Origin: Desulfobacteria bacterium
GTDB taxonomy: Bacteria > Desulfobacterota > Desulfobacteria > Desulfobacterales > C00003060
Direction: 5' to 3'
Assembly (NCBI GenBank): GCA_030145035.1
Contig: JAQYWL010000052.1
Location: forward strand, 1-6,238
DNA: 6,238 nt
Part shown: positions 1 through 4,814 of the stretch, in pieces
How the letters are laid out: each line of letters begins with the position of its first letter
Position numbering within the stretch: the stretch's first letter is position 1
Program-made: the position numbers and the translations under genes
The notes under the pieces: generated by a model
Told to the model about the DNA's origin: nothing
The model's input: only the letters and a program-made list of their open reading frames with translations
The model's database searches: none

Positions 1-1
1 A

Positions 2-1207
2 ATTCAAGGTGCGGATGTGGTGGTGATTTCCTCAGCAGTGAGGGCGGACAATCCTGAAGTCGTGGCTGCCAAAGAGGCCATTGTTCCGGTTATCCCCAGA
101 GCGGAGATGCTGGCCGAGTTGATGCGGCTGAAATACAGTATTGCCGTGGCTGGTGCCCATGGCAAAACCACAACGACCGGGATGATTGCTTCGATTCTTG
201 ACCACGGAGGACTTGACCCTACGGTGGTTATCGGCGGGAAACTGGGCAGCATGGGAACCAATGCCCGCTTGGGCCAAGGGGAGTTTATCGTGGCTGAAGC
301 CGACGAAAGCGATGGCTCTTTCTTGAAGCTTACCCCGACCATTGGTGTGGTAACGAACATTGACGACGAACACCTGGACTTTTACGGAGATCTGGAAAGA
401 ATCAAACAGGTGTTTCTTGATTTTATCAACAAGGTTCCCTTCTATGGGATGGTGGTGCTCTGTCTGGACAATGAGGGGATTCAGGATCTGATCCCGAAGA
501 TTGAGAAACGGTTCACCACGTATGGCATGACGTCCCAGGCAGATTATCAGGCGAAAGACGTGACCTTTGAAGGCCTGAAAAGCCGATACCGTATAACCTG
601 CCGCGGTGAAGTCTTGGGTACGGTAGATCTGAACCTTCCCGGCATATACAATGTGTATAACTCCATGGCGAGCATTGCCATTGGTATGGAACTCGGGATT
701 CCATTTGATGTTATTCTGCGGGCGCTCAAAGATATTGAAGGGGTCCAGCGCAGGCTTCAGGTAAAAGGGACTGCACGCGGGGTAACCGTAGTAGATGACT
801 ACGGACACCACCCAACCGAGATCAGGCTGACGCTCCAGGCGGTGCGCCACTGCTGGCCGGATTGCCGGATTGTTGTGGTGTTTCAGCCTCATCGGTACTC
901 GCGGACCGCTGTGCTCTTTAACGATTTTACGCGGGCCTTTTACCAGGCGGACAGCCTTGTAGTACTCCCAATCTATTCGGCAGGCGAGGCCCCGATAGAA
1001 AACGTAGACGGCCAGAGCCTCTGTGCTGGGATTCATCTGCACGGCCATAAAGATGTCGTCTTTCATGATGGGCAGGATCCAGCCGTAGCCTATTTGAAGA
1101 AAACCTTGAGGCAAGGGGATGTACTATTGACCCTTGGAGCAGGGAATGTCTGGCAGGTGGGAGAGGAGTTGCTTGAGAAGTTAGGGGCTTCGCCCCAATT
1201 GGAGTGA
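2..1207 (+). CDS. murC: UDP-N-acetylmuramate--L-alanine ligase MurC (5' partial)
   Basis: This cytoplasmic ligase uses ATP to add L-alanine to UDP-MurNAc, the first step of stem peptide synthesis. The reading frame is open through the left edge (first full codon at 2). By comparison with E. coli MurC about 75 N-terminal residues, including the Rossmann-like glycine motif, lie outside the window. Visible landmarks, counting the first codon as residue 1, are the ATP-binding loop AHGKTTT at about 52-58, EADESD at 99-104, the IDDEHLD segment near 120-126, the paired Asn of the PGIYNVYN motif at about 212-220, DDYGHHPTE at 265-273 and FQPHRYSRT at 294-302. The usual His of the HNxxN motif is Tyr here, but both Asn are kept. 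The end LGAGNVWQVGEELLEKL is family-like, whereas the last seven residues (GASPQLE) and the TGA stop are encoded by a repeat module that recurs after ftsA. The GTG at 17 is not the true start. Confidence 0.97.
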   Translation: MQGADVVVISSAVRADNPEVVAAKEAIVPVIPRAEMLAELMRLKYSIAVAGAHGKTTTTGMIASILDHGGLDPTVVIGGKLGSMGTNARLGQGEFIVAEADESDGSFLKLTPTIGVVTNIDDEHLDFYGDLERIKQVFLDFINKVPFYGMVVLCLDNEGIQDLIPKIEKRFTTYGMTSQADYQAKDVTFEGLKSRYRITCRGEVLGTVDLNLPGIYNVYNSMASIAIGMELGIPFDVILRALKDIEGVQRRLQVKGTARGVTVVDDYGHHPTEIRLTLQAVRHCWPDCRIVVVFQPHRYSRTAVLFNDFTRAFYQADSLVVLPIYSAGEAPIENVDGQSLCAGIHLHGHKDVVFHDGQDPAVAYLKKTLRQGDVLLTLGAGNVWQVGEELLEKLGASPQLE

Positions 1208-1240
1208 TGGAGTAATGGAGTGATGGAGTGATGGAGTAAT
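1184..1240. repeat. Hairpin plus 8-nt tandem repeat module, copy 1 (overlaps the murC end)
   Basis: The module opens with GGGGCTTCGCCCC (1184-1196), a 5-bp perfect stem with a 3-nt loop. AATT follows, then five tandem 8-nt units of the form GGAGTGAT or GGAGTAAT (1201-1240; third-last to last bases in order GAT, AAT, GAT, GAT, AAT). The first 22 bases (1184-1205) are identical to 4650-4671 downstream of ftsA. The first unit supplies the murC stop codon. The hairpin is not followed by a T tract, so it is not a typical intrinsic terminator. A dispersed non-coding repeat is the best reading; its function is unknown. Confidence 0.9.
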
Positions 1241-1253
1241 GGGCATAATACAG

Positions 1254-1333
1254 GTTACGAGTTGCGTGTTACGAGTTGCGCGTCAGTAGTGAAAAAAATC
1301 TTAACTCGCAACTCGTAACCCGTAACTCGTAAC
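1254..1333. repeat. Large inverted repeat built of 7-nt units between murC and murB
   Basis: The left arm (1254-1280) and right arm (1307-1333) are 27 nt each and complementary at 25 positions. One of the two exceptions would be a G-U pair in RNA. Each arm has a 7-nt rhythm: left GTTACGA, GTTGCGT, GTTACGA, GTTGCGC, and right AACTCGC, AACTCGT, AACCCGT, AACTCGT. The 26-nt loop carries a run of seven A. As RNA this would be a very stable hairpin in the murC-murB spacer. There is no T tract after the right arm, so terminator function is not supported. Confidence 0.88.
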
Positions 1334-1371
1334 GGATTCTACATATTCCATTTGGAAGGGAAAAATCCGTT
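1331..1371 (+). repeat. Small stem-loop upstream of murB
   Basis: AACGGATT (1331-1338) pairs perfectly with AATCCGTT (1364-1371). Inside it TTCCA (1346-1350) and TGGAA (1353-1357) can form a second short helix. The left arm overlaps the last three bases of the preceding large inverted repeat, so the two structures would compete at that edge. It ends 24 nt before the murB start. Any effect on murB expression is speculative. Confidence 0.45.
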
Positions 1372-1395
1372 GCCGTTAACTAGCCTGGGATTTCA

Positions 1396-2340
1396 ATGGG
1401 TACAATGAATCAATCAGATAAGAACTGGTTGGTAGGGCATTTTGGTCCACACGTCTTGTTTGACGAACCGATGTGGCGTCACACGACTTTCAGAATCGGA
1501 GGGCCGGCAGACGCCCTGATCACCGTGAAGACCGAGCAAGAGATAAGGGCCCCGGTCGTGTGGGCTCGGGACAGAGGCCACCCCATCATGATCCTCGGGG
1601 CAGGAAGCAACCTGCTGGTCCGGGACGGGGGCGTGCGAGGCCTCGTGCTCAAGTTGGCCTATGACTTCGAGGCCATTCACCTTGTACCCCGGGGAAATGG
1701 CAGCAGCGCCATGATAACAGCAGGAGCAGCGGTCCTGGTTCGTCGACTCGGCAAATATGCCCTCGACCAGGGGCTGGCCGGACTTAACTTTGCACTTGGT
1801 ATCCCTGGAGCCGTAGGCGGGGCGCTCATAATGAACGCAGGGGCCTGGGGAGGATGCATGGCCGACAGCACCAGCTCGATTAGAGTGCTCAACCGATATG
1901 GAGATATTGCGAGCATGAGCCGGGGCCAGCTTCGATTTTCGTACAGGGGGCTGGACCTGGAAAAAGGTACTATTATTTTGAGCGGCCGGTTCAAGCTAAA
2001 ACACGCAGATCGGGAGGTCCTCCGAAAGGATGCCATCCGCATGCAGGAGAAAAGGAGGTTGAGCCAACCGCTCTCCCTTCCCAGTGCCGGGTGTGTGTTT
2101 CGAAACCCACCCGGACAAAAGGCCGCTGGAGAGCTTATTGACCGGGCAGGCTTGAAAGGACTTCGGGTTGGTGGAGCTGAGGTTTCAACCAAACATGCCA
2201 ATTTCATTGTGAACAAGGGGCATGCCAAGGCTTCCGACGTGCTTGACCTGATAAGACGGATACAGGAGACCGTATTGGAACGGTTCGGCGTTAACTTAGA
2301 GTTAGAGGTGACCGTAGTTGGCCAGGAAGCAGGTTCGTAA
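1396..2340 (+). CDS. murB: UDP-N-acetylenolpyruvoylglucosamine reductase MurB
   Basis: MurB is the cytoplasmic FAD enzyme that uses NADPH to reduce UDP-GlcNAc-enolpyruvate to UDP-MurNAc, the substrate of the upstream murC product. The 314-residue protein has the FAD-domain signature GAGSNLLV at 68-75, the GIPGAVGGALIMNAGAW segment at 135-151, the YR pair at 183-184 (R184 matches E. coli Arg159), SAGCVFRNP at 230-238, and LELEV at 301-305 (E304 matches E. coli Glu325). The length and the absence of the extra Tyr-loop insertion fit the type II (Gram-positive-like) form. The proton-donor Ser of the SAGS motif is Cys233. ATG 1396 is chosen; ATG 1405 in the same frame is possible, and neither has a strong ribosome binding site (GGGA lies 5 nt before 1396). 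The last 23 bases overlap ftsQ. Confidence 0.96.
   Translation: MGTMNQSDKNWLVGHFGPHVLFDEPMWRHTTFRIGGPADALITVKTEQEIRAPVVWARDRGHPIMILGAGSNLLVRDGGVRGLVLKLAYDFEAIHLVPRGNGSSAMITAGAAVLVRRLGKYALDQGLAGLNFALGIPGAVGGALIMNAGAWGGCMADSTSSIRVLNRYGDIASMSRGQLRFSYRGLDLEKGTIILSGRFKLKHADREVLRKDAIRMQEKRRLSQPLSLPSAGCVFRNPPGQKAAGELIDRAGLKGLRVGGAEVSTKHANFIVNKGHAKASDVLDLIRRIQETVLERFGVNLELEVTVVGQEAGS
2304..2310 (+). promoter_or_regulatory. Ribosome binding site of ftsQ inside murB
   Basis: AGAGGTG lies 7 nt before a TTG at 2318, inside the last codons of murB. This supports TTG 2318 as the ftsQ start and suggests translational coupling between the two genes. Confidence 0.65.
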
Positions 2341-3367
2341 AAACTATTACAAAAACAGTCGGGCACAAAGAAGACAGCGAGTCATAAGGCACTGTCTCCT
2401 GGGCCTCAAGATAATGTTGCTGGCGGGGGGCATCACAGGAACAAGCCTCCTCCTTATACTGGCCTATGATGCCGTGACACAGAGTTCCTACTTTGAGGCC
2501 CGGACGATCACAGTTGAGGGAAACCAAAGGTTTTCAAAGGAGAGGATTCTGAAACAGGCAGGGCTGAAGCTCCACGACAACATCCTTTCTGTCAATCTGA
2601 ATACGGTTCGCTACAGGCTTATGGCCGATCCATGGGTTGCCGCTGCAGAGGTCGAACGGGAGTTGCCTGACGCGATTCATATTCGGATAAAAGAACGGGT
2701 CCCTATCGCCATAGTCGACCTGAACAGGCCAGCCCGCCTCGCCAGCCCGCCAGCCCGCCAGCTTTTTTACCTGGACGAAGAGGGTGAAATCTTCAAACCC
2801 GTTAGAGACCGGCCGGATAATTGTTCCGGCATATTACGATCTAAAGTCTCTAACGGGGTGGAGTCTTCGGATAAGGTGAGGGTGCCTGTGGTCAGCGGTC
2901 TTGGCCTGTCAGATATTGATTTCAACGATCAGTCGCGTTCCCGGTTGTTTGGTGCTGTTATGGAGGTGCTTCGCTTAAGCCGACTTTATCAGAACGTGAT
3001 TCCACTCCATTGCTTGCACCGTATTCACGTTGACAGGGAGATGGGATTGACCCTTTATGCCTTTCTTGGTCGATGCAGCCTGTCTGCCACGCCTGACTCC
3101 GCGCCTGCCTTTACCGGCAAGGCAGACAGGCGGACACCGGCCGGCCGAAACGCGGTGGCAATCAAGGTCGGTTTTGGGGACTACGAGTCAAAATACTGTC
3201 GACTTGGAGATATGGTTCCTTACCTGAAAAAGGAAAGTGGGTTTTTGAACCTTCAGTCCATCGATCTGAACGATTCGGATCGAGTGGTGGTCGGGGCTTC
3301 CCTGGCCGGCCAGACTGAAAGACGCTCTATCTCTGGGGGCCGCGGCCTTTGGCTCTCCGAGCTGTAG
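2318..3367 (+). CDS. ftsQ: Cell division protein FtsQ (bitopic, POTRA domain)
   Basis: FtsQ is an inner membrane protein that scaffolds the divisome, in other bacteria through FtsB/FtsL. The 349-residue product has a basic cytoplasmic N-terminus (1-25, rich in Arg and Lys), one membrane segment at about 28-50, a POTRA domain at about 58-135 (FEARTITVEGNQRFSKERIL onward), and an FtsQ beta domain with FYLDEEGEIFK at 150-160, VPVVSGL at 189-195 and VAIKVGFGDYESK near 280-292. Start: TTG 2318 with AGAGGTG 7 nt upstream, overlapping murB by 23 nt; no ddl gene intervenes. The protein is longer than the roughly 270-290 residues I would expect. The excess falls in three low-complexity or palindromic blocks (about residues 137-148, 161-180, 254-271) that all keep the frame. 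The C-terminal tail after DRVVV also looks non-conserved. Confidence 0.92.
   Translation: MARKQVRKNYYKNSRAQRRQRVIRHCLLGLKIMLLAGGITGTSLLLILAYDAVTQSSYFEARTITVEGNQRFSKERILKQAGLKLHDNILSVNLNTVRYRLMADPWVAAAEVERELPDAIHIRIKERVPIAIVDLNRPARLASPPARQLFYLDEEGEIFKPVRDRPDNCSGILRSKVSNGVESSDKVRVPVVSGLGLSDIDFNDQSRSRLFGAVMEVLRLSRLYQNVIPLHCLHRIHVDREMGLTLYAFLGRCSLSATPDSAPAFTGKADRRTPAGRNAVAIKVGFGDYESKYCRLGDMVPYLKKESGFLNLQSIDLNDSDRVVVGASLAGQTERRSISGGRGLWLSEL
2728..2762. repeat. GC-rich 8-nt repeat inside ftsQ
   Basis: AGCCCGCC occurs at 2731-2738, 2744-2751 and 2752-2759, the last two directly in tandem and the first separated from them by 5 nt. It encodes a Pro/Ala/Arg stretch (about residues 137-148) between the end of the POTRA domain (VPIAIVDL) and the conserved LFYLDEEG strand. 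Those two segments are normally close together. The block looks like an in-frame expansion or insertion. Confidence 0.75.
2798..2857. repeat. 60-bp palindromic element inside ftsQ
   Basis: Perfect 12-nt inverted arms CCCGTTAGAGAC (2798-2809) and GTCTCTAACGGG (2846-2857) enclose a second 6-nt inverted pair, GCCGGA (2812-2817) and TCCGGC (2825-2830), with a 7-nt loop. From outer end to outer end the element is 60 bp and covers exactly codons 161-180. Without those codons, EEGEIFK would join VESSDKVRVPVVSGL, which reads like an ordinary FtsQ. The block therefore appears to be a miniature palindromic repeat inserted in frame. Confidence 0.82.
3078..3131. repeat. 54-bp inverted-repeat element inside ftsQ
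   Basis: GCCTGTCTGCC (3078-3088) and GGCAGACAGGC (3121-3131) are perfect 11-nt inverted arms. An alternative inner stem pairs CTGCCTT (3105-3111) with AAGGCAG (3119-3125). The span is 54 bp, or 18 codons, and encodes a Ser/Ala/Thr/Pro-rich stretch (about residues 254-271). It sits between the strands GLTLYAFLG and VAIKVGFGDYESK, which are normally neighbours. The inserted segment may extend a few codons further right, to about 3156. Confidence 0.78.
3302..3313. repeat. 12-nt perfect palindrome near the ftsQ end
   Basis: CTGGCCGGCCAG is fully self-complementary. It lies in the poorly conserved C-terminal tail of FtsQ. The GGCCGG core recurs at the two larger palindromic blocks of the gene (2811-2816 and 3139-3144). 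This may be chance in GC-rich DNA. Confidence 0.4.
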
Positions 3368-3387
3368 GCTCTACAAGCCGGAGGCCG
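3343..3387 (+). repeat. Stem-loop spanning the ftsQ stop codon
   Basis: Bases 3343-3354 can pair with 3376-3387 over 12 positions, with two G-U pairs in RNA. A nested TGTAG (3363-3367) and CTACA (3371-3375) hairpin lies directly inside. The structure covers the last ftsQ codons and stop and ends 10 nt before the ftsA ribosome binding site. There is no T tract, so it is more likely an mRNA fold or a degenerate repeat than a terminator. Confidence 0.55.
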
Positions 3388-3397
3388 ATTAGGCGAA

Positions 3398-3404
3398 AGG
3401 AGGT
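3398..3404 (+). promoter_or_regulatory. Strong ribosome binding site of ftsA
   Basis: AGGAGGT (within AAAGGAGGT from 3396) ends 6 nt before GTG 3411. The in-frame GTG at 3405 shares its first bases with the end of this site and so cannot be the start. This fixes the ftsA start at 3411. Confidence 0.85.
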
Positions 3405-3410
3405 GTGAAG

Positions 3411-4637
3411 GTGCAGAGTGATGGGGAACTGATGGTAGGCCTGGATATTGGGACTACCAAGATTTGTGCAGTGGCGGGGAATGTGACCCGCAATGGGATC
3501 GAAATTGTGGGGATCGGAATCCATCCATCTGTTGGGCTGCGCAAAGGCGTGGTTGTCAATATCGAATCTACCGTAAACTCTATTCAAAGAGCCGTAGAAG
3601 AAGCCGAGTTGATGGCAGGCTGCGAGATCAGATCGGTATACGCGGGGATTGCCGGAGGTCATATAAAGGGTTTCAACAGCCACGGAATCGTTGCCTTAAA
3701 GGGAAATGAGGTCAGTGAAAAGGACATCGAACGCGTGATTGATGCGGCCAGAGCAGTGGCGATTCCCATGGACCGTGAAGTGATTCATGTGCTGCCCCAG
3801 GAGTTTATCGTGGATGAGCAGGATGGGATTCAGGATCCCCAGGGTATATCAGGGGTTCGCTTAGAGGCCAGGGTCCACATTGTGACCGGAGCCGTCACCT
3901 CCGCGCAAAATATTATCAAGTGTGCAAACCGTGCAGGCCTTGATGTGTGTGATATTGTGCTTCAAGCCCTTGCATCGAGTGAAGCCGTGCTAAGCGAAGA
4001 GGAAAAGGCCCTGGGCGCGGCCCTAATTGACTTTGGCGGGGGGACCACAGACCTGGCGATTTTCAAGGGCAATAGCATCAAACACACCTCAGTGCTGGCC
4101 CTGGGGGGGAACAATCTCACCCATGATATCTCTGTGGGTCTGAGGACACCCATGGCTGAGGCAGAAAAGATCAAGATAAAGTACGGCAGTTGTCTTACCA
4201 GTGGCATCGGCAAAGATGAGACCATTGAGGTTGCAGGTGTGGGCGGACGTAAGCCAAGAACCCTTTCGAGGCAGATACTGGCCGAGATCTTAGAGCCAAG
4301 AGTGGAAGAGATCTTCAACCTGATCCACCGGGAGGTTTATCGGGCCGGCATGGAGGATTCAATAACTTCGGGGCTGGTGGTTACCGGGGGGTCTTGCCTG
4401 TTGGAAGGCGTTGTAGATATTGCCGAGTCGGTCTTCAACCTTCCGGCACGGATTGGAAAACCCACAGGGATTAGCGGGTTGGTGGATGTGGTGAACAATC
4501 CCATGTATGCCACAGCCGTGGGGTTGGTACTCTATGGCGCCAGATCTAAGCCGAAAAAGAAATTCAGGATTCGAGACAACAACATCTTTGATCGTGTCAT
4601 GGCACGCATGAAGAAGTGGTTTAAGGATATCATCTAG
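3411..4637 (+). CDS. ftsA: Cell division protein FtsA (actin-like)
   Basis: FtsA is an actin-fold ATPase that anchors FtsZ filaments to the inner face of the cytoplasmic membrane and recruits later divisome proteins. The 408-residue product has the phosphate-1 motif VGLDIGTTK at 9-17, an SHS2/1C-type domain from roughly 80 to 160, the phosphate-2 motif LIDFGGGTTDLAIF at about 205-218, the adenosine motif VVTGGSCLLEG at about 323-333, and a C-terminal amphipathic helix (FDRVMARMKKWFKDII) typical of the membrane-targeting sequence. Before that helix is a short Lys-rich linker. Length is close to the E. coli protein (420). GTG 3411 is chosen for its 6-nt spacing from AGGAGGT; ATG 3432 is a less likely alternative. 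The gene is 43 nt after ftsQ and 177 nt before ftsZ, its functional partner, whose C-terminal peptide it binds. Confidence 0.97.
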   Translation: MQSDGELMVGLDIGTTKICAVAGNVTRNGIEIVGIGIHPSVGLRKGVVVNIESTVNSIQRAVEEAELMAGCEIRSVYAGIAGGHIKGFNSHGIVALKGNEVSEKDIERVIDAARAVAIPMDREVIHVLPQEFIVDEQDGIQDPQGISGVRLEARVHIVTGAVTSAQNIIKCANRAGLDVCDIVLQALASSEAVLSEEEKALGAALIDFGGGTTDLAIFKGNSIKHTSVLALGGNNLTHDISVGLRTPMAEAEKIKIKYGSCLTSGIGKDETIEVAGVGGRKPRTLSRQILAEILEPRVEEIFNLIHREVYRAGMEDSITSGLVVTGGSCLLEGVVDIAESVFNLPARIGKPTGISGLVDVVNNPMYATAVGLVLYGARSKPKKKFRIRDNNIFDRVMARMKKWFKDII

Positions 4638-4649
4638 AAGAGGAACTCA

Positions 4650-4754
4650 GGGGCTTCGCCCCAATTGGAGTACTGGAGTGATGGAGTGATGGAGTAATGG
4701 AGTGATGGAGTACTGGAGTGATGGAGTGATGGAGTAATGGAGTGATGGAGTACT
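4650..4754. repeat. Hairpin plus 8-nt tandem array, copy 2 (ftsA-ftsZ spacer)
   Basis: The GGGGCTTCGCCCC hairpin (4650-4662) and AATT are followed by eleven consecutive 8-nt units from 4667 to 4754. The variable last three bases run ACT, GAT, GAT, AAT, GAT, then the same five again, then ACT. Thus 4667-4706 and 4707-4746 are identical 40-nt higher-order repeats. The array ends in the 12-nt palindrome TGGAGTACTCCA (4746-4757). The first 22 bases match the module at the murC end. No coding role is seen; translations across it are low-complexity artefacts. Confidence 0.93.
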
Positions 4755-4800
4755 CCAGGTATTAGGCAACAGGTTATAGAAATTCCAGATACAAAAACAC

Positions 4801-4807
4801 AGGAGGT
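4801..4807 (+). promoter_or_regulatory. Strong ribosome binding site of ftsZ
   Basis: AGGAGGT lies 7 nt before ATG 4815. The in-frame GTG at 4806 overlaps the site and is excluded as a start. The stretch between the tandem array and this site (4758-4800) shows no promoter I could defend. Confidence 0.85.
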
Positions 4808-4814
4808 GCGGACA

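Noticed and set aside
32..1114. Long minus-strand open frame (360 residues) opposite murC
   Set aside because: It is antisense to well-conserved MurC motifs and has no recognisable domain or ribosome binding site.
1184..1200. Possible intrinsic terminator after murC
   Set aside because: The GC stem is followed by AATTGG and not a T tract, and the same element occurs between ftsA and ftsZ, so repeat identity explains it better.
1201..1333. CRISPR-like array between murC and murB
   Set aside because: Units are 7-8 nt and contiguous with no spacers, and no cas genes are present.
3405..3407. GTG 3405 as the ftsA start (and likewise GTG 4806 for ftsZ)
   Set aside because: Both codons overlap their own AGGAGGT ribosome binding sites; correctly spaced starts follow at 3411 and 4815.
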